Positions 1-11,801 of a DNA stretch of 64,000 bases are shown piece after piece. How positions within the stretch are numbered: position 1 is the first letter of the stretch; each line of letters starts with the position of its first letter. The notes under the pieces are model-generated. The model did not search any database and was not told the DNA's origin. It saw only the letters and a program-made list of their open reading frames with translations. Source of the DNA: Nemania diffusa (lineage: Eukaryota; Ascomycota; Sordariomycetes; Xylariales; Xylariaceae); contig JBBPUQ010000002.1 in assembly GCA_038501195.1 (NCBI GenBank), positions 4,573,501 to 4,637,500 of the forward strand, given 5' to 3'. The position numbers and the translations under genes were made by a program.

Positions 1-111
1 AGCTCTTCTAATACACTGCTAGCTATGTCAACAAGGATAAGTAACTAGGTAAGTTGAGCCAATGTCAGCATAGGTTAGGCATCTGACAGTTTGTTGATTT
101 GTGATAGGTAC
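1..111. other. Left flank of TIR element, no gene seen
   Basis: Mixed-composition sequence before the first AT-rich element. No open frame or RNA is visible. The TA at 110-111 (part of a GTAC) is the probable left target-site copy of the adjoining element. Confidence 0.5.
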
Positions 112-222
112 AGCCTTCTGCCCGGTAAAATATTAGCGGGAGTACTTTACTAGAGGGTCAACCACAGTTCAGAAGATTTCCTCTGTAAGTATATATACTG
201 CAAAATTTGTATATAAAAATAC
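112..222 (+). repeat. Left terminal inverted repeat
   Basis: Begins CAGCCTTCTGCCCGGTAAAA and pairs with the reverse complement of 3022-3132 over about 111 bases. Only a handful of differences are visible, all transitions. It holds the last GC-containing sequence before the AT block. Confidence 0.85.
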
Positions 223-2615
223 CTGATTAAAAAATTTAATTTTACCTCTTGTTTTAGCTACTAACTCCTTTTTTTTTTTGCAGCTTATATTTACAACTTA
301 TACTTTTAATTTTTAACTTATTTTCTTAACTTTTTTTTTTTTTCAATTTACATTTTATTTATAACTTATAGCTTGAATTTATACTTATTACTATATTTTA
401 TACTTATTACTGTATTAATTACTGCAATTTTTTAATTTTACGTTATTTTTAAATGTTACAATTAGCTTGTTTAAAAGTTTAAAACTACTAAAAACAGACT
501 TATTATATTTATTCTAACTGATTTACTAGTACTGCGCTATTAGTTGTATTTTATTACACTTTATATTGTTTTTATAAAATAATTATATAAAAAAACGATG
601 TTTTAACTAATAAAATAACATTAATAAAGCTTTAGTATAACAGTTACAATAAATTTTGCTGTATTTTTTGTACTTTTTATAGTACTGCTTATTTATATAT
701 AACTTTAATTTTTTTTATTTTTTTAGCTAATAAAGTTTTATATAAATATATTTAAACTGTTAAATATTATTTTTAAAAAAAGTAATGTTTATATAATTTA
801 TTTTTAAAAAATATATAATATTAAATCTGAAATAATAGCTATAAATTTATAAAGTATTTATAGAAATTATTTTTTTTTTTAATAAAAAGCTAAAATAAAA
901 GCTTTTTTAATAAAAAAGTTATAATTAATAGTAGAATATTAGTAATAAGTTAAAAAGTTAAAACAACTAATAAAAAAAGCAGATATAGTAGCTATAATAA
1001 ACAATTCGCGTATTTTTTTTTAAGCTTTTTATAATATAATTTTATATAAAAAACTATTTTTTTATTAATTTTATTGCTATTAAAAAATAAACTATTTGTT
1101 AATAAAATAACTATATAAATATTACTTTCAAAAAAGTACTAAGTTAGCTAAATTAAAATTATTTAAAAAATATTTATACTATTTATTTTATATAAAAAAT
1201 ATATTATAATATAAAACTAGTTTTTTAGCAATATTTTGATTTTTTTTAAAAAAATAATTTGTTATAAAATTAAATAAATAAAAAAAGCTATTTTTATTAA
1301 TTTAAAAAGTTATTCTGCAATTTTATTGATTTAAAAGCTTAATTTTATCGATTTTATTAATTTAAAAAGTTTTTTTAACAAACAATTACTTTTTGTAGTT
1401 TTTTTAGCATTTTTTTTGCTAGCTTTTTTAAATAATTTTTAAACACTGCTTACTAAGCTTCTTTAATAGCAATATATAATTCAAACTTTTTGAAGCTTTA
1501 AAAATTATATTTATTATATAAATAGTTCTTTATTTAAAACTATACATTTTTAATAAATAAAATATTAAAGCTATAAATAAATTATTCAATTATTTAAATT
1601 TTATATCTAGCAATAGTTTTTTAAATTAATTTTGTTTTATAAAAAAAAGCACTATTTTATTAAAATATTAGCTTTAACTTTATATAAATAAATTTATTAA
1701 TTAAAAAAATAATTTTTGTATTATATTTCTCTACGTTGATTTTTTTTTATTTTTTAAGCTAGATATAAAAAAGTTTTTTTATATTGTTTTAAATTATTTT
1801 TTAAATTATTTAATTTATTAGTTTTTTATATATAAAATTATAGTTATAAAAATTTTTGTTAATATAAAAAATAATTTAAATTTTTTATATAAGCTTTATA
1901 TAAACTTAATATTTGTTTAAAAAAGCAATAGAATTAATTTGTAACTAGTTTTTTTTATTAAGCTATTTAATTAAAGCTTTATAAACGAAATAAAAGTAGT
2001 TTTATTTATAAGTAGTAGTAAATTTAATTTAAAACTAACGAACTTTTTTAATATAGCTTAAAGTATATATAGCTATATAAATAGCTTTATTGCTAAAAAG
2101 TTAAAATTTAAAAACTAAAAAAAAAATAAAAAACTAAAGCACTTTATAATTTTTATAGTTACTATTAAACTAATGTTTCAAAATTTAATAATAAAACATA
2201 TTAATTATAAGTTTTTTAACTTGTTTTAAAAATATAATAAAATAACTATAAGTTTATTAAACTTAACAAACTATAAAGTTTTGTTTTTATATAATTTTTT
2301 TATAAGTCTAGCTAATAATATTTTATAAAGTTTTAATTTCGACTTTTTAATTATATATAAAAGTATAAGTTTATATAAAAGTTTTTAAATTAATTAGTAG
2401 CTTAAAAATTTCGATTAAATTGTAAAAATTGAAAGCTAAACAATTAAATGTAGTTTAAAGCATAAGTTTTTACAAATTAATAAATAGTTGAATTAATAAT
2501 TAAAATTAAATTATTAATTCAAAAAAAAGCAGTAAAAAAAGTTAAAAAAGTTATTGTTAAAAGTTAAAAATAAACTATATAAATAGTTATAAAAAAAAAA
2601 ACAGTAGTTATAGCT

Positions 2616-2760
2616 AAAATATTATAAATTAAAGCTTAAAAAAAAATATAGCAGTTAAAACGCTATAAATTGAAGCTTAAGTACAAAATATAACAATTAA
2701 TACTTTATAAGTTAAAATATAAATATAAAATATAGTAATTAATGTTTTATAAAAAAAAGC
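2616..2760 (+). repeat. 42-nt tandem repeat inside the TIR element
   Basis: Three consecutive 42-nt units (2616-2657, 2658-2699, 2700-2741) and a partial fourth share a TATAA-rich start and an ATATA(G/A)CA(G/A)TTA-like end. The period is a multiple of three, so a 14-residue protein repeat is possible. In one frame the units read as Lys/Tyr/Leu-rich; before RIP (G to A) some Lys codons could have been Glu, which would fit a coiled coil. The boundary of the fourth unit is approximate. Confidence 0.6.
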
Positions 2761-3021
2761 TATAAAAATGTTATAAAACAGTTGAAATAGCTATATAGAT
2801 TTATTTTTAATATTACTTTGAAAATTGTATCGTTTAAAATTTAAGTTTTAGTAGTATTTTTTTAGCAATTTAAAATAGTTAAAAATACAAGTAAAAAATC
2901 AAAAAAAAAAAAGTTAAAAAACTACTTTACTACTTTTTTGTACTTTTTTATAATTAGCTATTTTACTAATTTACTAATTACAAAGCTGTAAAATTGAATT
3001 TGTAAGATTTTTTTTAGCTAA

Positions 3022-3132
3022 GTACTTTTACATACAAATTTTGCAGTATATATATTTACAAAGGAAATCTTCTGAACTGTGGTTAACCCCCTAGTAAAGT
3101 ACTCCCGCTAACATTTTACCGGGCAGAAAGCT
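3022..3132 (-). repeat. Right terminal inverted repeat
   Basis: Reverse complement of the left repeat, ending ...GGGCAGAAAGCTG followed by TA at 3133-3136 (within GTAC). Together with the left copy it fixes the element's ends. Confidence 0.85.
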
Positions 3133-3136
3133 GTAC

Positions 3137-6100
3137 ACATTTCGTCGTAGATATGTAATGTATGTATTGGTCGATTCTTCCGGCAACCCGGCAATAAGGC
3201 AAATTGTATAAGTTATTCTGCTGAGGAAAAAACCCACTTCTCAATTACCTACCTTTATAGTTATGAATTGCCACGATGACCAAGCTGTGATGTCGACACT
3301 TGTCACGAGGATTAAAAAATGCTGCGCCTCAAAACAGGTTTACACTAAGGTCAACAACCGACCAACTGATATCAATAACTATGGGACTAAAGTAGTATGT
3401 AGACACTGATGGTAGTTTAGTCGTGGTTTAGTGAATTACCTAATCGGTAACTTGTAGCTAGGTAGTGGGATATTATATTGTTGGCGGAGAAAATCCTTCG
3501 GAATTCAGCAGCGTACACTAGGTAGGACTTGATGTTAGGGGTGTGGGTGGGTTTCCAAGGAGCCGAATCCACTTGCTGACCTCCGGTTCGCGGGCTCGCG
3601 ACAAATAGGTATGTACATGCAGCTCGCAAGACTACTGTATGTGACCGTCGACGTGGCCGGGACTACATACCTACACTAGAACTAGGTCTGAGAAGAGTGA
3701 GATGGGGTTGCTGGTTTGGGGAGGAAGACGACCGTTTCCGTCCTTGTTGCTGTGCATGCCTACATACATCCACGCAAGAGTTGCGTGGTGATACGACGTG
3801 CTTGCGAACTACCGAGCAAAAGGATGGGCAACCCACCCAATCTACGTATCGTATTCGCGATAAGAGTGAAAAAAATTGCTCGAATGGTGCGTCTGCACAG
3901 CACACGGTCAAGGGATTATTGTATGTACGACGCATCGCCGTATGTGCAGGGCGAGCATGCAGGTCAGAACATCCCGTCACCTCCGTCTGTGAGGTTGGCC
4001 ATAGTGTACGAGCATTAGCAGCGGTTTCGATGCCTCGTGGTATCTCCTGTGGCAGCAACAACATCATCAACAAGAAGGAAATCTTCAGCCGACGGAGATA
4101 CCATAGTGTGAGAGCTTCTGATGAGGCTGTAATTAAACCCTGCAGCTCATCCTTGTGTGTGATTTATGACCATATGGGGAGGTTTGATAAGGGCGAGCCA
4201 CACTCAAAATATGGTCGGCGACCACTTTTAGCCCGTATCGATTTCCCCCGGTCTCTCTACGATGTTCCTTTTCCTCCCCTTTCCCCTTTGCCCTCCGTCT
4301 TCAAATCCGTTATTTTGCTAGCTTTCGTTTCGGGGAATTACTGAATCAGTGGTGTCCTCCTATACATACAGTAACCCGCACACTACTGTATACGCATAGG
4401 TCGTCAATAGTCCTCTGTATAGTCTAAGGTGAAGGTGAAGGAGCATGTGGATATGGATGTGGATGTGCCGAAATATAGTGCTCTCCGCAAATCTCTAGTG
4501 CGCATGTAGTGTTGCGGCGGTAGCGTTGCGCCAAGTCTCCCAAGTCTCCGCGCACGAATACTAGGCATGCAGCAGAAATCTTACACTGTACGGTGCTCCA
4601 GGTAGATACTGTAACATCGTGCCAAGACAAGGCGAACCATCGTCTGCCGTGTGGGAGTTAGGACGTTGACGTTGCGTGCCTCGCGGCTCTTCCTCGCTTT
4701 AATAAAAACAAAAGCCACCGCGAGGCTATCAACTCTGGTCTAAGTATATCCGCCTGGGACTGCGACGTGCCGGTCAATACAACATGGTGGCGTCTCCGCT
4801 ACCGCCGCCGCCGCTGCCACCACCGCCGTTGCCGTGAGGGTCTCTTCGGAGTTATGAGGGTGTTGGGTTGGATTGGTTGGATTGGCTGGATTGGGTGTTT
4901 GGGTACCTGGTTTATTGTGTACCGTAGCTAGCCTGGTAGGTACCTACATACTGTATGTATGTAGTATGTAGTATGTAGATAGTGTTGGAGATGTTAAAAT
5001 ACGGATATCTGGCTAGCATTTTGCTTAAACGGGGTGGAGTCAGCTCAGTTATGGACAATGGCTGTGGGCAGACGCCTGCAAAAGAACAAGTGCAGCACTA
5101 GCGACGCCAACTGTCATCAAAAAGAGTCATGATCGTCGCCACTAGCACCCGCCCACAACGGCCTGTAGCTTGGTTCTGCACCTGGATGAGGGAGATGGGC
5201 AGAGATGGGGGAGGGGGGTCTCCTGTACTGGTACGTTGATCAATGTGGATGAGAATCTGAGACAGGCCCCTGCTCCTTGGCGCTGATGGCTCCCTGTGAC
5301 TGGCCCTTGGACGGCTTGGCCTCGTCCAAAGTGGGGAATAGGAGCCCCTGAGCAATTTAGACCGCCCACCGTGGTTGCAAGCCGATGTCATCAGTGGTGT
5401 CTGCTTCGAGAGGGAGAGGCGGAAAGAGGCTGCGGATGTGACATTTCGGCACTTGGGACCTTAAGGCTTTGGAACCCGGGTTAGCTGTCCACTGATCGTC
5501 GCTATTATACAGCACTGTACCGTGCCGCAGGGTTAGATAGCTCTGTTTAGGTCAGGTAGACTTTAACACAAAACAACATATACTAACAACCTACTCAGAC
5601 CTATCTATAATTTATACTATAACTATCGATATAATTACATTGCATACCTACGCGTATACTTGCTCAAGCATAAGGTAGCTATGTTTAGACTGATAACATC
5701 CTATTCACGACCCGGCAGTTGACAACGAATGCTCTATGTATACATACATACATATGGTATATCTAATAGGTATGTGTTCTGGAGAGGTGACAAATTATAC
5801 TAGAAACTATGTACCGTATATGCCTACATGTAATGAACGGTTTTTTAGTCTAGCTATGGAGTTTACATAGACTGATCAAGTTTGATGAGCCTTTCCTCAT
5901 CCCTGCGCGCAACCTTTCGTCGGTCACTAAAGTAGAATAGTTAGGACAGCGGAAGCTTGAAGATGAGACCCAAGAACGTTGCTAGGCTATGCACACTGCT
6001 ATCCCCACTAGCTCGAGATTTGCCAGCTGCACGCAATAAATTGAATAATCTCAAACTAATGAAGTTTTTTTTCCTCGTTCGGAAAACCCTCTCTTATTAC

Positions 6101-9100
6101 GTACAGCCAGGATGCACACATGGGTACGTGGGTATGTAGGTACATATGTATGTATGTACTGTATGTATGTACAAGTAGGTAGGTCAGAAGGTGGTGGGTG
6201 TATGTGGACTCTCCTTCCACTGGTTAATTACCTACAGTACTATGTAGGCTAGGTACCTCATCCACCAGGCAGGGCCGCGATAACGAGGCCCCCATAAGCC
6301 GTCGAGCGCGCGATGAGGTCATTGCCCAAGACACTAACTCGGGTCGCTGTCACCGTCGCTGTGTCGTCGACTAATAAGCATCGTATTCGAAATGCTCATA
6401 GCGAAGGCCTTATCTCGGGGCTCCGCGGTGCTATTCGGGTCTAGGACCGAATCGCCAAATCACCAAGTAGTATTGCCTTTTATTAACGATGCGGCCGTCG
6501 AAACTGTAGGTGTCTAGATACATCTAGCGAAGTGAAACAGGTGCGCGCTCCTGTTGGGGTGGCTTGAACGCCTGCGTCAATTGTTGCTAACATTCTATAT
6601 TGGACCGAGGGTCTCTCCGCGCCTGCGCTGTGGCTGCTGGTGGTGAAAGCTACTACTGTATGCTCATTAAAGACATTGGGACGCCGTTTTTGACTACAAT
6701 ATGCATATTGGACTTAATTAAAATTATGGTGTATTTTGATGCCTGCACGCTTCGAGGGTTTCCGACACTACCCCGTCGATTGAGACCACCAACTAACTCT
6801 ATTATATTCTTGTACACTAATACGATCCTAGCAGACAGTCGCTGTAAGTATGTAGATTTCGAGAAACTGACTGCCATTGGGTATTTGCATACAGTAAATT
6901 TCAAATACCTACTTAGACACGTATGTAAACCGTTGGGTGGTGATACCGTATTACAAGGTGCCGATAATAGATTGTTCGTCACAATTCTCCGATACCTGCA
7001 CGATACACCACAGTCTCCATCTCAGGCACAGTCAACGAGCCTGCGATCCAACGAGGCAGGCTATTTATTTCTATCAACTAGGTCCGGTTACAATGTATAG
7101 CAATTATGCGCAAGTCGATATCGGCAGTGCTTGTAAACAACATGATCTGACCCCACACGAGTCTGGGGATGTATAGAGTATAGAAGACGCGGGCTCTATG
7201 CGCCGTCATATACCTCCCGGCTGACAACTATCGTCATGTTGTTCACTTGGGTGGCTATTTCAATTTCTGGACATTCCTATGACGAACGTTGCCGTCTCAA
7301 ACGCGACCGGTGCTGAAAGCCGACACCCACAGCACGCATAGCCACCTACCAAAAATATACTCGGCCCTGTCTCAAAGTTCGGAGCATTCATGCATTGCAT
7401 CCTGCCCTTTATTATTATTACTCGACACGATTTAAGCGTGGCAAAAGTGCACACGACAATTTCACATGATTGAAGTTTATAGCCATGTAAACAATTATCT
7501 GACTACCAATTCAGTAGGCTCTATAGCTGCTGACAATTTCAAATTAATTAAATGACCAATTTTTTTTTCTTTCTTTCCCTTGGCTTGCTAGACCCAAATG
7601 AGGCATAGCATTAGTTGACGGCGCCCACGAGCTGATGATGCTCAGGTGGCTTGTAAAGTACCGGTACTTGACTCTTTTGGGGTGGGATTTGAACAGGGAT
7701 AATGCTTAGCCCTGCACATGTGTGCTCGCTAATGTACCGGGTACAGGACAAATGACGTAGGTACGGTCCAACCTTGCAAAACCCCTCCCCCAGGTCCAGC
7801 TCACTTTTTTCTCGAAAAAAAAGTCTCATACTGTACCTACGCAGTATTTGTAACAAAAGCAAGAGAATGCTAAGTTATCGATGAGATGTCCCGTAGCCCC
7901 CTATTTACAGCAATAAGAGTCATTGCAGGATAAGGAAATGAATGAGATAAAGAAAAAAAACCCAATACCGATTAGCCTTGGTCTACGTGGGAATGTTATT
8001 GCAAGTTTAAAGAGGCATAAGCACACGACGGGACACACAGGGAGAGGGAGAGACAAAAAGTAGGTAGAGGAGACCCTGCATAACGACTAGTGCACATATC
8101 TACTGTATGCTGGAGACTAGCAGTAATGCCCCCATCCTCCGCATCAGTGGCGTCAACTAACACTGCCAGCCTTGTCCGGCGACTTACTAGGCAAAAGAAG
8201 GTTGTCGAATCTGCTTTTGCTACCCTCTTTTTAGACCTAGGACCAGTAGCTCTCCTATCTATGTATCTATATAAGTGGGTTACTGATTATAATACTAGAG
8301 GAGAATTGGCATTGATAACGGAAAGGGGTATACGTAATAGGCACGGGCATAGATCTAGGTAGATATGTGAATAGGTGCACGTTATGTATGTTGCTGTCCC
8401 CATCCCTCGCTCCCCGGTATACTAAGTAGAGCTGGAGGTCGGCATCTTAGTTGTACAAGTGGGAGTTCCATGTACTGTATGCCACAATGTACTCTTCCGT
8501 ACCTAACTACTGCGTATTGCACTGCACTAAACCCCTGATCAGCTACGCCTAGTTCTGGTATAGAACCACATCAATGACAACTGAACCCACCCTCTTCTTG
8601 CTCAGCACGTCAATTGCCCGGCTAAGCCATCCCTGTATCAGCACACTACCTAGGTAGTATAACACCTACACTACCCGCCTATGCGTACCTACCTACCTAT
8701 GTATGTTGCTCATCAAGCTGTTATGTAAATAGGGTAAGTAAATACGGTAGCTTAAGTAGGGTAGGTAGGTAAGTAGGCAGGTAAAATACGATAGGCAAAC
8801 GTATGACGAAACGTACATACACTACGTTGCCGTACGGTTTATATGTACATGTACTGTATACTACAATTTCTAAGTACGTACATGTATGTATGTACACCTA
8901 CACCTACCTTACAGAATAAAGAATACACCTACCACACTACATCACTACATATACCCACATCCTGGTAACTAGGCAGGTAGACTCTTGTTTTATTTGGCCG
9001 TGCCTTTTCTTTTGCTCGCCATCACCCTTCTCGCACGCTGTCCAGCCAGCTGTACCTACTTATTCCTAGTGTCTCCGCTACCATCTTCACGGATGGGGTT

Positions 9101-10522
9101 TATTTGCCTGTGTACATGCTAATGCTAATTCAATCCTGGCATTTTATCGACACAGTACCAGCATCTTACCCAATCACCTGGCTCAATTGTCCCATCTGGG
9201 TTGACGGAATAGGACCCTGGGCCTGATACCCTCCCGGTCGTGTTAGACAGAAGACGCCTTTCCTAACTTTGCGACCCTGCCCACTTTGGGAGTCTTGGAG
9301 ACATCAGATGGGTAAGATCCCAACAGAACTAGCGAATCTGTCAGTTGACGTATCAAGCGTTCGTTCCATCATATCTATACGTAGTAGACCCGCGGCAGCT
9401 GTCTTGCGATTTATGTAAAGCCTGCTTTTCCCCCTTTGATCTCTCGCTGGCTCTCGTTTTGCTTCCCTAAGTCAAGCTATTACAACTTCGAAACATTCTC
9501 AGCCTCGATACAGCGTGTCCTGTCCTTGGTATTACCGACGACGACAGCAACGACGACAAGAAGGAGAAGAAGAAGAGGAAGAAGAGACAGACAGACCAGC
9601 CTCGTCATACGGTAGTCTCGTCTAAAAAAATAAAATAAAAACACGCCCGCCAGACTTACCGTGTTGTTCTACATACGGAATACATATACATCATCTGCAA
9701 GTCTTGGATCACTGTACAGTGCCCGTTGCACACAGACGCACTCCGACCTCCCAGATATCTGGCAGGGCTTGCTGATCTTTGACTCTTCGGTCTTGAAACG
9801 AGCCACTCCACTCCACATTCTCATGATCGGTCGTCACCTAAAACGGCTCCCGTCAAATTGGGCACCATCTTTCCCTCGTTCCCCTTCCCTCCGCCCCGGA
9901 GCGAGTCTACAAATTCAATATCATTTGGCCTCCAACTTCGACTACACTACTGTTAAACCCTGCTGCCCCAGGACCGTTTGTCTCCTCCCATAGGACATTG
10001 GGACCGTCGATCCATCTCTTGACCGTCGTCACTGGATTCTCCCACGGCTCTTGAAAACTGCCTAAGCAGGCCAAGCTCGCGGCTCCACTCGTTCCCATTC
10101 ACTGGAGTCTGTTAAGCCTCGACGGCTTGACCTGGTGTAAAGTACACAATACCTCTAGCCTCCCAGTTGTACCTGGCCTACCTATATCCTGGCTGTGTCC
10201 CTTGTGAGGTCCCTACGGTCACACACACGCATCCATACATATACACACCGCAACACAAACACACTTAAGGCACGCTGATCCCCCCTCTACAGTCCGGGGC
10301 GACCTTCTTTCACTGGACCTTTGAAAGAAAGGTCACCATCTCGGCTAGGTGACACGAATCTGCCTCTTTCGGGTTCTTGCATCTGATCAGCGCGAACTAC
10401 CTGGGATTATTATCTTGGACAACTGACGAGCGCATTGTTGTGTCGTCGTTTACTACCTTTCGTGGTATCGTGTCGAGAGCTTCACGACCTGGCAACTGGC
10501 ATTCGTCCCTTGTTTGTCGACG
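3137..10522. other. Gene-poor interval before the C2H2 gene
   Basis: About 7.4 kb of normal-GC sequence with no gene I can support. It is rich in TAGGTA/TACCTA and GTATGTAT motifs (for example 4,920-4,985, 6,120-6,185 and 8,640-8,960). It also holds a CCG-rich trinucleotide stretch (about 4,800-4,833), TTGGATTGG-type repeats (about 4,865-4,900) and a GA-rich purine tract (about 9,553-9,595). Open frames of up to about 215 codons exist (3697-4344, 6600-7100), but they lack recognisable domains and conflict on both strands. The last kilobase is pyrimidine-rich and is probably promoter and long 5' leader of the downstream C2H2 gene. Confidence 0.5.
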
Positions 10523-11801
10523 ATGACTATGACTCTTGACAACCAGTCACGACACGGAGCTCTTAACTTCGGCCACATGTCTTCCTACTCGAACTCACCC
10601 CATTTCACCAACCCGTGGGGCTCGGGCCCAGCCAGCCAACACGGGCATCATGGCATGTATTCGCAAGGCGGTATAAGCACCAATCTCAGCGCCCTCGATT
10701 CCATGACGAAGCATCATCCGGCCAACAGGCCAAGCGCCAATACCAGTGTCTCAATGGCACCGTACGGAAGCATCCCCGTGACGTCTTCTGCAGCAGGTAG
10801 CACTCTCATGGCGGATGTGTATGAACAACAAAACTTACTCAATATGCCCCAAGATCTCCTAAGCCTCAATCGAATGCAGACTACATCTGCTGCGTACGGT
10901 GAGCCATCGTATGCAACGGCAACGCCCTCTCCCGTCCACGCGACATACTCGGCGTCGCCTAGCTCGTACGACAGCGTGTCCGGTTATGCGCCGGCGCCAA
11001 TGCGATCAACATTCGCTCTCGCGCCGGAGCCCGACAACCGAAGGTATTCTCAATCGTCAGTTTCCTCCATACCGTCAATGAGTTCTAGCGCGGACGGTTT
11101 CCTTCGGCTCCACCGGAATTCCATAGTTGACATAGATCACAGAGGCATTCAGCCCGCCGACGACCGAAGAACCTTTGCAGATGCTATTGACGCAGGGCAA
11201 GGAATGTTGGCAATGAGCCAGGAAACACCGCGGGCCATCTACCCACCCAATAACCGTGGTAGGGGGTCAGCCGATTCGTACGGGTTTCCAGCAACACATT
11301 CTACAAACTCTTCTATTTCATCAGCGAGCAATTACGGTGGTGGTTACTATGCTGCATCCGTCGACTCAGTGAGTGATTATTCGACTGCGGGATCAGATAT
11401 CGAATCTGTTGCTTCGCGAACATTACCTCGACCCAATCTGATGACTCAACCCCCTCCCGCACCACAATCGATGATGGGCCAGTTTAGCTCCAAAGTTACG
11501 TCAAGCGGACAAAAGAAACATAAATGCAAGGTCTGCGACAAGCGGTTTACACGGCCGAGCTCTTTACAAACGCACATGTACAGTCATACGGGCGAGAAAC
11601 GTAAGTTAGGTGTAGAAGCGAGCATTATGACTTGTAGCCAATCACTAATATGGGCATGCATTAGCATTCTGTTGCGAGGTAGAAGGATGTGGACGACACT
11701 TCTCTGTTGTATCAAATTTGCGACGACATCGAAAAGTCCACAAAAACGACGCTAAATCCGAGGCAGGCTCAGAGGACCACCAAGACGATCATTCTGATTG
11801 A
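10523..11801 (+). CDS. flbC: C2H2 zinc-finger regulator, FlbC-like conidiation factor
   Basis: Predicted 404-residue DNA-binding transcription factor of the nucleus. Exons are 10523-11600 and 11665-11801. The 64-nt intron has GTAAGT, a CACTAAT branch site and TTAG, and splits the finger linker at Lys359/Pro360. Finger 1 is Cys335-x2-Cys338-x12-His351-x3-His355. Finger 2 is Cys363-x4-Cys368-x12-His381-x3-His385. They are joined by the classic TGEKP linker, which appears only after splicing. The first 330 residues are low-complexity Ser/Ala/Tyr/Met/Gln-rich, typical of a fungal activation region, and the tail is short and acidic. Two C-terminal fingers with a VVSNLRRHRKVH-type second helix match the FlbC family, which controls conidiophore development in Aspergillus; this assignment is from recalled family features. 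The ATG at 10523 was chosen; an in-frame TTG at 10514 was rejected and a second ATG lies at 10529. Unspliced, the frame stops at 11755 and loses finger 2. Confidence 0.8.

Larger units (their letters stand above)
112..3132. mobile_element. RIP-degraded TIR DNA transposon, about 3.0 kb, superfamily uncertain
   Basis: A 3,021-bp block bounded by 111-bp inverted repeats and flanked on both sides by TA, as in Tc1/mariner-type insertions (a palindromic GTAC is an equally good reading). The interior is almost entirely A and T, with stops in every frame. The two terminal repeats differ by transitions (C/T, G/A), the RIP signature. On the + strand one frame from about 2,170 to 2,600 is interrupted only by TAA and TAG, never TGA, as expected if CAA/CAG codons were mutated, so a dead transposase read rightwards is plausible. 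A Lys-rich 42-nt tandem repeat follows it. I could not identify a DDE catalytic core, so the superfamily is unassigned. Confidence 0.75.

Noticed and set aside
3663..4344. Overlapping frames of 136 (-) and 215 (+) codons
   Set aside because: They occupy both strands of the same DNA, have no recognisable domain, and are in repeat-rich intergenic sequence. The + frame includes stretches of basic and Cys-rich composition typical of non-coding GC-rich DNA.
6600..7100. 166-codon + frame
   Set aside because: It starts at TTG, has no domain or family resemblance, and is overlapped by a 109-codon - frame. Not enough to call a gene.
10514..10522. TTG start three codons upstream of the FlbC-like ATG, and similar non-ATG starts for rax2 (39716) and lcl3 (43731)
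   Set aside because: Each has an in-frame ATG giving the family-typical N-terminus. Non-ATG starts are rare in nuclear fungal genes.
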